DNA of 64,000 bases. Source: Symbiodinium kawagutii. Its lineage: Eukaryota > Sar > Dinophyceae > Suessiales > Symbiodiniaceae. The position numbers and the translations under genes are program-made. Positions within the stretch are counted from its first letter, which is position 1, and each line of letters begins with the position of its first letter. Shown here one piece after another: positions 46,478-56,867 of this stretch. The notes under the pieces are model-generated. The model saw nothing but the letters and a program-made list of their open reading frames with translations. It ran no database searches and was not told the DNA's origin. The stretch spans positions 20,551 to 84,550 of the forward strand of contig VSDK01026285.1 in assembly GCA_009767595.1 (NCBI GenBank), read 5' to 3'.

Positions 46478-46544
46478 GTGGTAAAGTTTCTCCTGGACGA
46501 GGGCTGCTCTCAAGGCTTACGTGACAAGCTGGGAAACACAGCAG
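46478..46544 (+). CDS. Ankyrin-repeat exon
   Basis: Acceptor CTACCAG|GTG, GA donor (GCAG|GAGCAT). Frame: VVKFLLDEGCSQGLRDKLGN then TA, matching V..LL..GA....D..GNTA. Its phase 0 start does not exclude joining 46084-46174, whose G plus 30 codons also ends in phase 0 if entry is phase 2. Same gene is very likely. Confidence 0.75.
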
Positions 46545-46767
46545 GAGCATACCAAGACACCATGGGATGAAGGGGATTGGGATGGGCTGAGAGTCAAAAA
46601 ATCTGAACTTGGGCGCACAAGATTCCCAACTCTTCGATGTGGAGGCAATTTTCAGCACTGTACGGAGGTATCCAAGTTGTGGACAACAGGCAGCACCACG
46701 ACAGTTAAAGAATAGCAGACATCTGGTCATATTCCTGCAGCAGGTATATGTGAAGGCGGTTCTTCTT

Positions 46768-46805
46768 TCTTTTTTAGATATGTTTTTACATATGTAAAAA
46801 AGAAC
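46768..46805. other. AT-rich hairpin
   Basis: TTTTTTAGATATG and CATATGTAAAAAAG are near-inverted around TTTTTA. A similar word, TTTTTTAGATATGTAAAAAA, is at about 21518. Confidence 0.5.
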
Positions 46806-47132
46806 ATGTGATTCTTTGACAAGAATACCATGACTTTATTGGGCTTTGATACAAGACATGCACACCCCCATCAAGGAAGCATTGCTTGCAGTAGTTCATC
46901 GAACACTTTCTTCAAGATAAGAAAGGTGCTCCTTCAAGAGGAATAACACACTCATACAACAATACCATTGAGTATACAGGATATCACGAAGTGTCATATC
47001 AGTGTTTATATGGTATGTGGCATGATATTGCTATGATGATTAATACAGAACAATGACAGTATGCACCAGTCAACTATAGTTTGAAGCTCCACAGCTGTAA
47101 ACTCCTCCCACAACGGGGATTTCCTTGCGGAG

Positions 47133-47202
47133 GACACGTGATTCCTCTTTATGCTGATGATACGACCGTAGAGCTGTGCAGGACGCTGGCTGCTGTTGGG
47201 AG
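47133..47202 (+). CDS. Candidate exon, unknown protein
   Basis: Acceptor TTGCGGAG|GA, GA donor (GGGAG|GACCAC). Frame: HVIPLYADDTTVELCRTLAA then VG. Plausibly part of the ankyrin gene. Confidence 0.4.
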
Positions 47203-47382
47203 GACCACCGCATGCTCAAAACAACACGCAGCACCGGAATCCTTTGGTATTCTGTGGATTTATGTGGTTTGTTTCTGTTATGGAGAATTACTGAATGATA
47301 TTATTGAATGTGATTTGTTATGGAATATCCATGTGTTTTTTATTTATGGCTGGTGGTGCCTGTTGGGTTGGTTTTTACGAAG

Positions 47383-47500
47383 GCACAAAGCTGGAAAACG
47401 GGGATCGGGTTCTAACTGTGGTCGCCATGGATGTCGCGTCACACCGCTGGCCATGGTTTGTGACCCCGAGCTGCAAGCGGAGCCAACAAGGGACTCCCAG
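47383..47500 (+). CDS. Candidate exon, frame ambiguous
   Basis: Acceptor TACGAAG|GC. One frame: TKLENGDRVLTVVAMDVASH then RWPWFVTPSCKR; another: GCRVTPLAMVCDPELQAEPT. The longer open frames that run on to 47597 go into an inverted-repeat element and should be cut at about 47500. Confidence 0.4.
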
Positions 47501-47502
47501 TC

Positions 47503-47607
47503 GTTTCTCCAAGCAGTTTGGGGACCCAGCTTGGGGACCCCCAGAGTTATGGTTGCTGATTGCTAATGACTTGGGGGATAACTCGGGGGTCCCCTAACTT
47601 GAGAAAC
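47503..47607. mobile_element. Inverted-repeat element (family 1), diverged variant
   Basis: Left GTTTCTCCAAG...GGGGACCCCCAGAGTTAT and right ATAACTCGGGGGTCCCCTAA plus CTTGAGAAAC are inverted copies. An extra CAGTTTGGGGACCCAGCTT is inserted in the left arm. Orientation is unclear because the core is lost. Confidence 0.7.
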
Positions 47608-47955
47608 AACCACTTCGTTTACTGGAAACTCGTTCTACCGGATGCTGGTGACCCTGAAAATATGGTTGAGAGTATGAACGAACCTGCCTGACCTATCAAT
47701 CATGCAGTGTAGTGGGATGCGATATGACAAACACACACACACAACATGTCCTTTTAAGTACCTTCTGTAGTTACACGGAGATTCGAACCGCTTTAGGCGA
47801 CTGGGCATTCTTGACTATGGCAATTACAACCTGAACATTGATGAATTGTAGTGCAATCGTGGTTAACAATCGATTAATCATTAATCTTTGAACTATTCTT
47901 AGCAACTCCATTGTTGACCAGTATCTGCGCCGCAAATTTGCCCTGGTTTCTCTAG

Positions 47956-48115
47956 GATTCTGGGGGATGATGAGAAGTATTTGGCCAAGATGAATCGCGC
48001 TGGTCTGCCTGTGCTGAAGCGTCTTGAAACCTGGGCCTTGACCGCTGTGGATGGCAAGCCCTTTCAGAAAGCCCTGGATTGGGTGAAAGAGAAGCAGGCG
48101 CGTTTCGGGCTCTGA
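47956..48115 (+). CDS. Terminal exon, unknown protein
   Basis: Acceptor TTTCTCTAG|G, then 52 codons to TGA: ILGDDEKYLAKMNRAGLPVL, KRLETWALTAVDGKPFQKAL, DWVKEKQARFGL. Clearly coding by composition. May end the ankyrin gene; that is inference from order only. Confidence 0.65.
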
Positions 48116-48179
48116 GGGTGATCTCACCGAGAACTGGATGGTCTGAATGGAGGTCTTCAAAGTGGGCAATGCGCCGTGT

Positions 48180-48275
48180 GTTTCTTAGGATAGGGAACCC
48201 AAAAAATGGCTGGTTTATTTTTAGGCATGATTACTATGAGATGATTGAGGGGTACCCACGTGAGTTTCTATGAAC
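48180..48275 (+). mobile_element. Inverted-repeat element (family 1)
   Basis: Left GTTTCTTAGGATAGGGAACC, core GGTTTATTTTT, right GGGGTACCCACGTGAG, with the final GAGAAAC changed to TTTCTATGAAC. It starts 65 bases after a stop codon, so probably in a 3' UTR. Confidence 0.7.
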
Positions 48276-48603
48276 TACCAACATGCTAATCGAGATTACG
48301 GGCATGATATTTCACACGCTACATTGACAATGCATGCAAAAACTGAACATGTGTCAAGAACATGAGTTGCTGGACGTAAAACAACTGCAAATGTCAAACA
48401 AAAAGCTTGCAGAATCTCTGAAATTAATCCAAACGCAAGCTACAAATTCAGCAGTCTCCAACGTAGGAAAATGATAAATAAAACAAGAACACTAGAACGA
48501 CCTGTCACTGCAAGAAATCCTCTAAAGTTCAGACCTTACGAGGCGCCCATTGCTCGATGTGCAGCTTGAGCCGGCTCACAGTGGAGAATCCGTAGTGCAC
48601 GTG

Positions 48604-48650
48604 TTAGGTGTTGGTTGATGTTGGTTGATGTTGGTTGATGTTGGTTGAGG
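48604..48650. repeat. 10-bp tandem repeat (TTGGTTGATG)x4
   Basis: Four units, three perfect, the last TTGGTTGAGG. 48276-48603 holds nothing else recognised. Confidence 0.9.
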
Positions 48651-48691
48651 ATCTCCACTTTTTGGGAGGCTCCTCCCCAGTCAGCTGTCAG

Positions 48692-48721
48692 GAGCAGTTT
48701 CCACGGCTTTTGGAAGGACAC
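48692..48721 (+). CDS. Candidate micro-exon
   Basis: Acceptor GCTGTCAG|GAG, donor GTGGGC, ten codons: EQFPRLLEGH. Size matches the Arf micro-exons. Short, so limited support. Confidence 0.4.
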
Positions 48722-48786
48722 GTGGGCGTACGTGGGTGTACACATGATAACACATTCCAAGGTCATCACTGATGTTTCCTTGGCAG

Positions 48787-48904
48787 GTTGGTTGGTCCGA
48801 GGGATGTCCAGAGGAGTACAAGCTGGGCCTGGTCAAAAGTAGATTAAAGTCCCGTATTGACTGGGCAGATGCCCCTGCTTTTGATAGTTGTGAGATAGCC
48901 ATAG
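48787..48904 (+). CDS. Candidate exon, unknown protein
   Basis: Acceptor TTGGCAG|GTT, donor GTGTGC; 39 codons: VGWSEGCPEEYKLGLVKSRL then KSRIDWADAPAFDSCEIAI. Good composition. Phase 0 in, phase 1 out; follows 48692 in phase. Confidence 0.6.
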
Positions 48905-49007
48905 GTGTGCCCCCGAATCCAATGGATAGGCACTAGAGAAACCAACTGTTTGGATATTTGATGACGGAGACGCCACAAACTCATCATCCAATTGGGGTTT
49001 CACGCAG

Positions 49008-49075
49008 GAGGCAAGAAGGCTGGTACAAAGCTTTGCACAGAAAGATTTGAGGCGCTGGTTGTGGCCAACAATGGA
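49008..49075 (+). CDS. Candidate exon, frame set by phase
   Basis: Acceptor CACGCAG|GA, GT donor (GGA|GTGCCT). With phase 1 from the previous exon, the frame is GKKAGTKLCTERFEALVVAN then NG. Another frame (EARRLVQSFAQKDLRRWLWP) is also open. The phase match makes a chain 48692-48787-49008 credible. Confidence 0.5.
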
Positions 49076-49178
49076 GTGCCTAAATGATTTGCAGTGACCA
49101 TGTGGATCCAGTTGCCAATCACTTCGATGGATCACATCTCACCAGGGAGTCTTCCGTGAACAAACAACTTTTCATCAG

Positions 49179-49273
49179 CGGGGCAAGGTCAAGTGCTCCT
49201 GCATCACATTGACGGTCAATGCAAAGCAGCGCGAAGTCCACGTCGTGGAACCCAAATTCTCTCCAGCCGCTTG
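49179..49273 (+). CDS. Candidate exon, unknown protein
   Basis: Acceptor TTCATCAG|CGG, strong donor GTGAGA. Frame: RGKVKCSCITLTVNAKQREV then HVVEPKFSPAA. Enters in phase 0, as left by 49008-49075. Likely the same gene; no family recognised. Confidence 0.55.
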
Positions 49274-49399
49274 GTGAGACTGCGCAGGGATGGTACAGGG
49301 TTCGTGTGCTCTTGAATGTGGGGAAAAATCAGCACACGCGTATGAATAAATACTGTAGGTGAAAAAACAATATTTTCACAATACCTGTGCTCCAAAGTC

Positions 49400-50005
49400 T
49401 TGACGTGTTTGGAACAAAACAAATTGCAACAAGAAATGGAAGCTTCTTGTGTTCAATTCACTCATAAACAGTCGTGTTTTGTATGGGTTAGAAGCCATCC
49501 AACCGACAGAAGCCACCAGCAGATTGCTCAACACCTCCCAACTCAAAGGTTTACGAAAAAAATGCAGTTACAAACCACTTTTGTTACCAGAAATAGTTTA
49601 AACGCATATGTCTATCGAAAGGCTAACGAAGCTGCAGGTGCTCCCACATCAGGTCCACTCCGAAAAATAAAGCCTTTGACAGAATTTCTGGATGCCAAAA
49701 AACTGAAACTTTTGGGTCACATTTTACGGAGACCTAGATCACACCCTCAGCATCAAGTCACATTTTCTTCTTACCTCGCATTACCCAGAACCCCCAGTAC
49801 TCGAAGAGTTGGCAGACCCAGAGCTTCTTGGACGATTGAAAACGTGAAACGGGCCCGGGACATCCTCAAGAACAATGATTCCAATTTGCCAAAAATAATT
49901 TTTGATCCCAGCAAGAGACAATTTTTGATACCGCCCCCTTTTGATTCGGTAACAATTTCTTTGTGTGCAACACTCTCTATGAATGTGAGTTCTCTGTGTG
50001 AATGA
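49400..50005 (+). mobile_element. C-terminal remnant of a non-LTR retrotransposon reverse transcriptase
   Basis: A 201-codon frame ending in stop. The part LTEFLDAKKLKLLGHILRRP followed by a basic RRVGRPRASWTIENVKRA is the tail found after the reverse transcriptase domain in many LINE-type polyproteins (R..WLGH..R....R..GRPR..W). The polymerase core (FADD region) is absent, so this is a 5'-truncated, dead copy, the usual outcome of target-primed insertion. Frame start is arbitrary. Confidence 0.7.
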
Positions 50006-50433
50006 AATGTCTCTATGTGAAAGACTTCTGTATGAATGTACTCTGTGTGAATGTGCTCCTAGTGAGGTAATGACAGATGCAAAAGCGCAAATTTCTGTGC
50101 ACACTCTCTGATTTTTTCTGTCACAATACGGTTTTCCATATCTTCTTCCTTGATGATTCTTTTCTTGACAGAATGCCCACAGCGAGCCGCCCATGTACAT
50201 AAGATTTGTTCAAATTTTAATTCTTGTTGACTTCGTTACAAGAACACAAACAGCATGGCAGGGCCAACGGCCACTTAGTCTTTTCTACTGTGGCTATGGC
50301 AGGGAAACAATATATATATATATATATACATATAGATATCAAATGAAGTAATATAATATAGCAGAATATGTGTGTAGGCAGATCCGTAAATGTCAAGAAC
50401 ACCACCGATCGAACGAGAGCTGCACCAGCTGAG

Positions 50434-50518
50434 GTCGCTCATGTGTTATACCTGGGTTTTCCTCGTTTCGTTCCTTTTTCGCTTCAGCTTCCGGCTTTGA
50501 AGCAATGGGCTGGCACAG
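50434..50518 (+). CDS. Candidate exon, paralogue of 57247 ('LQLPALK')
   Basis: Acceptor AGCTGAG|GTC, GC donor (ACAG|GCTGGC); 28 codons: VAHVLYLGFPRFVPFSLQLP then ALKQWAGT. About 13 of 16 residues from PRF to W match the exon at 57247. Confidence 0.55.
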
Positions 50519-51172
50519 GCTGGCAGCAAACGATTCATTACTTCAACCTTCTAGACGCAAGGGTGGGTTGGGGTAGCATAAGGCAATTTGATACCTGGTT
50601 TGTATTTGATGCCTGAAAGAGCAACTGCACTGGCAATGGACTGTGTGGATCTGCGACTAATTTCTTGGTTCACGCTTGGTCCACTTTGAGCAATGCAAGT
50701 AGTCTTCCTGGGATTAGGTTTGGGATGCTTTGGAGGTACCCTTTTAGCCACGATTCTGTGGCTGTCCCCTGGTACAGGTCTAAAGATTTGGGCCATCTCT
50801 GAAGATGCTGTGGATCCAGAAACGATTCTCGCTGGTTGGCGGTTGTGGGTTTAGCCCCATGGACATGCGGTTCGCGTTGCATTTTGCAGCTGTAAAAGCA
50901 ACCTTCAATCAGCGTGGGCAGCAGTTCGATTGAATTTGCATCAGTAGCGACAGTTGTGTCAGTATGCAGCCCGAGACTTCCTGGATGTTGATTTTTGGTT
51001 ACTCCGGTTGTATTTCTACCATCTTCAACGACATATCAATGTCAGTATTCCAAGAAGTCATTCCTTTCCCACTGGCGCCAAGGATGGGTTCCTCTTCACC
51101 TGACGAATTCCTAGCTGACTTGACGAGCGTTATTCGGCAATTGTTGCCTTCTCTGCCGGAGATGCTTGGCAG

Positions 51173-51292
51173 ATCCAGATTATGTCGCAGCCTGAATTGG
51201 CATCAGAAATCATGACTTGGATTCTAGAAGCGAATCACCCAAACAGAGAGAATGTTCGCTTGTTCAGATGCCATATCTCTCGGCCCCGCAGG
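51173..51292 (+). CDS. Candidate exon, unknown protein
   Basis: Acceptor GCTTGGCAG|ATC, GC donor (AGG|GCAGTC); 40 codons: IQIMSQPELASEIMTWILEA then NHPNRENVRLFRCHISRPRR. Good composition. Another + frame over 50964-51215 is less likely. Confidence 0.55.
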
Positions 51293-51342
51293 GCAGTCAC
51301 ATGCTACCGGGACACTTCACGCAAGTCTGATTCAGACCGAGT

Positions 51343-51450
51343 TGTGGGTCAATATTAACCATCAATTCTAAGGGGGATTGATACCCAACAATAATAAGGA
51401 AAACACTGGCTTCACAAGGGGTACGCCGGGGTACAGGGTTTTGACCCACA
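51343..51450. mobile_element. Inverted-repeat element (family 2), intact
   Basis: 108 bases with perfect 10-base ends TGTGGGTCAA / TTGACCCACA. Contains AACCATCAATTC, GGGGGATTGATACCCAACAA and GGGGTACAGGGTTTTGAC. No coding capacity. Confidence 0.8.
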
Positions 51451-51749
51451 GCCATCCACAGCCACCAATGGTTTGCAGGGTCCTTGCTTATCCAACATTT
51501 GCTTATGGTCAATTCTGAAGATGGGACAACCCATCTTCGCGATGGGGTTTCGTCTGCTGCCTTTGCTGTTTCACGACAGTTGCATTTCCAGGTCAGATCT
51601 CAATGCTTCATCTGCAAATTTGAGCCGTTTGGCAACATACAACATAGTATGACTATATAGTATCATTGTCTAGTTATTTAGACGACATAAGACATAGTGT
51701 TACTTCCATATATCACAATTCCTCCAGATATCCTCAAGATGAATTGACT

Positions 51750-52056
51750 GACCCGTCGGCCTGTCAATCCTGGGCACGAGCTGCCAAGGAAGTTCATCTT
51801 GGTCGACAGCTCGTGGGGGCCAGGAGCAGCTATGGCATGGGAGTTTCTACGGCTGAGAGTAGTGCTTGCATGCGAGCGATTGGTGTGTAGAGCATTTGGA
51901 TCACTTGAGCGGTTCATAAGATGGTGCTTCCCCCAGATGGTTTTCCCATTGGGTCTTTTCCGGCTCTCCCTTGTTAGTGGGCATGCCGCCATTAACGGCA
52001 ATGAGCGCAAACTTGCTTTGTTATGGCTTTCGGACTATAATGTGTCGTGCTGCTGA
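51750..52056 (+). CDS. Weak candidate coding block
   Basis: A + frame of about 100 codons reading PRKFILVDSSWGPGAAMAWE and LERFIRWCFPQMVFPLGLFR. A competing frame from AG|GAA at 51790 reads EVHLGRQLVGARSSYGMG. No family. Confidence 0.3.
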
Positions 52057-52141
52057 TTCTGGGGTGGTGGAGTTGGGGTGTAGCAGATTTCAGGCCCACT
52101 TGTGCACACCCTTGATGCTAGTTTGACAACCCAATCGCAAG

Positions 52142-52217
52142 GTTCAAGAGCCATTTGCTCGGGGCCATGATCATCAATGCACCTTGGCATGTGGCAGAGG
52201 AATGGCAACCAAATCGG
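52142..52217 (+). CDS. Candidate exon, loosely CRAL-TRIO-like
   Basis: Acceptor ATCGCAAG|G. Frame: FKSHLLGAMIINAPWHVAEE then WQPNR. IINAPW is the strand motif of CRAL-TRIO lipid-binding domains, preceded as usual by a short helix. One motif only; a GC donor after HV (52197) may shorten it. Confidence 0.35.
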
Positions 52218-52521
52218 ATCAGTTGTCCACAATGGTGTACCTCCCAAAGATTTGCTTCACTACTAATGGATCATGTTTGGGTCAAGGATACCCATCATGT
52301 ATGGACAGCTCCCATGCGTATATGAGGTGCACTTGTTCAAACCTCCTGATTTTGATCAGACAGAGGCCGCAGCTCAAGGGACAAGCGAACGGATAAGTAT
52401 ATAGGTAGAATTCACCAAGGTCAGCTGCCACAGACGACTGGTCAGGATAAGTAAAAGGCCATGGACTGCCAGTTGTGCATCAGGGTTTTGAGAACATGAA
52501 GGTAGGACGTGGTAGGACCAC

Positions 52522-52680
52522 ATGGACTTGGACATCACTATGTCAGCAGCGATTGTGCCAGTGCCCACGTCGAAGGCTGCCAAGAAGATCAAGAATCGCA
52601 TGCAACAACTGGGAGATATGTTTGGTCGTCGAGACAAAGAGAAGCTCGGCAGTGGAGAGGCCCTTTTCAAGGCTGCTAAA
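52522..52680 (+). CDS. Paralogue A, first exon
   Basis: ATG at 52522 (or 52540), donor GTGGGT. Frame: MSAAIVPVPTSKAAKKIKNR, MQQLGDMFGRRDKEKLGSGE, ALFKAAK. A lysine-rich N-terminus then LGDMFGRRD, which recurs at 61575 (LGEMFGKRD). Function unknown. Confidence 0.6.
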
Positions 52681-52868
52681 GTGGGTACAGTAACCTCAGG
52701 AAAGGATCATGTTTTCTCATCCAGGTATTGCTACATGTCGCTATCTATTTGCTCCCTGCAGGAACATACCGACCAACGGGTACGTTGATCGTCCGTACAT
52801 GCTTTTATTCAAGCATTCGGGGGCTAGCAATTCTCAGGGTGTATGACAAACCCTTCCTGATGCCTCAG

Positions 52869-53112
52869 GAATATCCAGTCCTTTCTTACGGACATCATGT
52901 TTCCCAATGGTGGTGCAGAGGGTGTGGCTGAGACAAAGAGGCGACTGTGGAAGTGTATGGCAGACACCCCAGTTTGCGCTCTGCACTTTCTGAGGAATGG
53001 GCCTATCATGCAATTCCCGGCAAACTGAGATTGTTGTTTTGGGAGTCGATTCACAACCTAAATGATGCGATGACAAAGGTCTTTGAGCACCAAAGCGATT
53101 TCTTTCCAATAG
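52869..53112 (+). CDS. Paralogue A, middle coding block with overlapping frames
   Basis: After CTCAG|G one frame reads NIQSFLTDIMFPNGGAEGVA then ETKRRLWKC, matching paralogue B at 62080. From about 52930 a different frame takes over: ATVEVYGRHPSLRSALSEEW, LRLLFWESIHNLNDAMTKVF. The switch cannot be an intron as there is no room, so this copy carries a frameshift or one frame is false. F.FP.G resembles the upstream part of DENN domains, but only weakly. Confidence 0.45.
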
Positions 53113-53376
53113 GTTTCCTTCGAGTACCCTTATGTCATGCAGCTTTTTTTGCTTGCGCAAGAAGATGTCGCCTTAGCCAAGTCGTTGATTCCCAGCAACC
53201 GTGACCCTACGCCAGGGGCTTTGACCAAGCTTTGGACGATGCTTCGGAGAACTTTTGGAGACTTTCTGCTTTGCAGCCCCTTGGCCGAGCTCACTTCATC
53301 CAGTCCTTCCTCCTCGCAGATCTTTTATATCGAACTATCTAGACCTACAGAGAGTACCTCAAGATATGGAATATGA
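53113..53376 (+). CDS. Paralogue A, 3' coding block
   Basis: Acceptor CCAATAG|GTT. Frame: VSFEYPYVMQLFLLAQEDVA, LAKSLIPSNRDPTPGALTKL, WTMLRRTFGDFLL, on to a stop at 53374. Strongly protein-like to about 53280. A donor at 53080 (AAG|GTCTTT) would give an intron of only 33 bases. Confidence 0.5.
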   Translation, partial: VSFEYPYVMQLFLLAQEDVALAKSLIPSNRDPTPGALTKLWTMLRRTFGDFLLCSPLAELTSSSPSSSQIFYIELSRPTESTSRYGI

Positions 53377-54232
53377 TTTAAGTAGTGGGGCACCCCTTTC
53401 GCTTACTCTCCACTTCACCCATGAAACTAAAGGCAGCTCTTGTGGCCTTTCCAAGGTTTGAAGACTATGGCAAAATACAGGGGTGTCAACCACAATGTGC
53501 CTAAATCATCCCCTATGGTCATTTTGTCGACCATTACAGCACAAAACAATCATTGTCAACCACAATTTTGGGCCAGATGCTTGGACGACAATGCGACCAG
53601 CGGTTATGAATAGCCTGATGCCGATGAATAGCCTGATGCAGCTTTCCGGAGTCCCGTGATGCTCGTTGAATCACTTGATGGTCAGCAAACAGTGAGCAAC
53701 CCGGGGAGCAATCAATTAACTAACATAAACAGATTGTTATTTTGCCAAATTACTGTATGTGTGTGTATCCATGTAACAAAGTGTAATGTTGTGCAAATGT
53801 TCTGAATCTAATGTGGCGGATTGTAATACATATATATATATATAATTATATGTGTATATATATATATTATTTGCAATGCTTCAATGCTCCACTCGATTAT
53901 TTCAAGCTATCATGTAATATGAGGTCATGCCATGGAATGCAATGTCATGTATGGTTAGTTACGTCATCATATTTTGTGTTGTGTTCGGATGTTTATATAT
54001 GCCAATATCCAAAAACATATATACATTCATGTGAAATGACATAGTTCCCCTCATATTTGTTGTGTGCAACCCCACTAGAGATCGGTGGTATCCTTCCCCC
54101 GTGATTCCCAGGCCCAGCTGGAACTTTGATCAGTTGACACGGATCTTCACCAGCCTGGAGGTCCCATGGCGATAGCTGTTGGAGAGGCTGCTGCAGCACC
54201 AGCCCCAGCAGCAGCAGCAGCAAGAGTAAGAG
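53377..54232. other. Spacer, AT-rich
   Basis: Direct repeat TTGTCAACCACAAT near 53485 and 53555, and (TA)n at 53828-53868. No exon seen. Confidence 0.5.
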
Positions 54233-54247
54233 TAGTAGTACGTAGTG

Positions 54248-54287
<40 letters not shown>

Positions 54288-54288
54288 G

Positions 54289-54351
<63 letters not shown>
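54233..54351. repeat. Compound microsatellite (AGT)n(TTG)n
   Basis: About 15 AGT units run straight into about 21 TTG units. Nearby (CAG)n at 54190-54220. Open frames here are artefacts. 54352-55266 is AT-rich with TGGTTAATGATGG-type sequence and no exon. Confidence 0.97.
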
Positions 54352-54352
<1 letters not shown>

Positions 54353-55266
54353 GGTCGTCGTCGTCGTTGTTGGTGCTGAGTTTGTTGTTGGTTGTTGTTG
54401 GTTACATGCTGGGATTCAATTGTGTTTGATGACTTGGCAGCCATCATCATTGCTCTCACAAGCTGCTGCAGTGTGCTGACCCTGGTCATGATGCCCCCAT
54501 TGGATCATGATGCGCCCGGATTGATCCAAACAGCTTGGGGATGTCCCCATGGCCATGAACCCATCTGGACGCAGATACATCCCTATACTTGGCGTTGATG
54601 TTTAATGATCATTTCTACAAGGCTTGATTTTTTGATTGAAGTATATATCGATGTATATTTACATACATACATTTTTGTCGATGTATTTTTTTGATATATC
54701 TGCATAAATATGTATATATACTGTAAGGTATATCCATTGACATCTGGGCTTCATACGGCTCCACAGGGCTCCATAGGGCTCCATGGAGCTCCATGGTCTT
54801 GCTGGGCCCCGCTCAAAGGAGTGGCCCATCGCATCGCCTCCCGTGATTTTGGCATGTAGCGACCAGGTGCGAAGGGGGCTGAAGATGGAAAATGATGGAT
54901 GGTGAATAGGGATGGCAATGGTTAGTGGTGGGTAATCACAATACTTAGTCATGGGTAATAATGATGTTTATAATGGCTGATAGTGGTTCATGATGATTAT
55001 TTTGGTTTCTACTGGTCAATACTGAGGGAGAGAGGAAGAATACTCTTGGTTTGTGATGGGAAATAATGTCAATACTAAAGATAATGACCTGCAGTAATGG
55101 TTGATGGTTATCGATGGAGATCCAGCTGTTTATGAACAAACCACCACAAACAGCGCATCATGATTTCAGTGCTGAGTTTCTCATAGTTTATATGTGTTGC
55201 TCACTTTTGAAACAAGAAACACATTTGTGATGTTGGCTTCGGTGTGGCTCCATCGTCACAACTGAG

Positions 55267-55387
55267 GCGCCCTTGGTGGTTGTCAGTGAGTCTATGCAGC
55301 GGCTAAATCAGATCATGGCTGGCTCACAGCTGGAGCTGCTCGGCCACAGCGGACAGGAATCATGTGCGGTAACCACGCTATGGCAAG
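55267..55387 (+). CDS. Candidate exon, unknown protein
   Basis: Acceptor AACTGAG|GCG, donor GTGCCC; 40 codons: APLVVVSESMQRLNQIMAGS then QLELLGHSGQESCAVTTLWQ. Clearly protein-like. 55388-56060 shows only an unsupported 117-codon minus frame (55680-56033). Confidence 0.6.
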
Positions 55388-56060
55388 GTGCCCCCCCAAG
55401 TAAGTTCACAAGGCATAATCATTATGCAAGCCACTAGCTTTTTGGGTGTGCCATCACCAAGCTAGACGTGAAACTTTAGAACGGAAGCCCTCATGATTGT
55501 CTCAGGGTTCTCAGGATGTATGTAATACGAGTGAAGCACCATCCACTTCAATGAAGTGTCATTCCGGCAGTATGACTAGATCGATCAAGAATCCGGTTTC
55601 CAGCATCTTTCATAATGACTCAGGACCAGATTGAGAATTTCTTGTTTCAATCCGAATTCCAAGTCATTTGGTCAGTTCCTTACTGGAAGAGAAAACTTTG
55701 ACTCGCGCCTGTAAAAGGTTTATCAGCTCCAGCAAGTGGTCTTGGCCAGTGGAAGGCTCGCGTGGACCCACGGGCCAGGGCAACCTGCCCAGCACAAAAG
55801 GCTGTCAGTTTGGTGCTTTTCGTAACTAGAGAACACCTTAGGTGGATTTCATTTTGTTTGGCCAGGTTGGGAGGCAATCCACCACAAATTGAACCCAGGA
55901 CAAGACGAAATAAACTGATGTCGTGGCCCTGACAGGACAAGATGTCTTGGATCAAATCACCAGTTACGTGCACAAACTGGTGCCATTGCCTGAACTTCGA
56001 TGCAAGGTGGGTCGGCTGCGGTGGGGTCTCCACCTCTTGCGGCTTTTGTTATCATGAATT

Positions 56061-56170
56061 GGCTATGGGTCAGGATAAAGCACCCCGTATTGGGGGATAA
56101 TAAGCAACAATATTAATTAGGGAAAACGATGGTTAATGATAGGGGAACCAGGGGTACAGGGTTTTTAGCC
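56061..56170. mobile_element. Inverted-repeat element (family 2), diverged
   Basis: Starts GGCTATGGGTCAGG, contains GGGGGATAATAAGCAACAAT, GGTTAATGATAGGGG and GGGGTACAGGGTTTTTAGCC. Internal words match the 51343 copy; the ends are weaker. Confidence 0.65.
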
Positions 56171-56267
56171 ACTGCCAATTGACTCTTTGTTCCACTGCTA
56201 CCAATTCTCCATCGATTCTCTGCTTCCCCAAAACATGAACCCAGCTGCGCCACCGAACCACATGCAG

Positions 56268-56328
56268 GTCATAGACGTTTTCGCTTGCGAAGATCAGAGA
56301 CCCATTCACGTGATTGAGCCAGAGGAGG
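56268..56328 (+). CDS. Candidate exon, acidic
   Basis: Acceptor ACATGCAG|GTC, donor GTCTAG; VIDVFACEDQRPIHVIEPEE. Clean AG|G exon of Arf-like size. 56329-56867 has (CA)n-like sequence at 56640 and no further exon. Confidence 0.5.
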
Positions 56329-56867
56329 GTCTAGCTACAACAAACGTCCTCTACCTTGGGTATCTTGGATCTGTTTATGCCGGCGAAAATTGTGGGTGTG
56401 AACATATCTGGTAGAGCTCCTTCCTCTGCCAATCAAGAGAGCACAAAATTCATTTGTTCATAGATACATATGCACATATGTTCTGAACCTGTACAGATTG
56501 CATACGGAGTCCCACGTGTATGAGAATTTGTATGTCCATGTTTATATATCTGATACGGATATGTACAAGTTTGCGTATGCATTCAACGAGTGTATGCATA
56601 TGTCAATTTGTCTGCACGCATCCGAAAAGAAGTGTGTGCGAACACACACACACAAACACATAGTGAATTCAATCGGCGCTGATTCCAAGGAGTAGACTGC
56701 AAGGGATGCCTTTCTTGAGACTGTGCGCAGGAACTATCATGACACTGGTTGCATTTTCAACAAATGCTTGCCGCAGTCAGCTTCCATGAAATGAAAGAGA
56801 AATCATGAAAGCCTCAAGCGCTAATTGCTTTGTGACAATTGCCGAGAGAACAAAGTTCCAAGATGAG

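Noticed and set aside
54130..54489. Poly-Gln/poly-Thr minus frame and poly-Ser/poly-Leu plus frame
   Set aside because: (AGT)n(TTG)n compound microsatellite.
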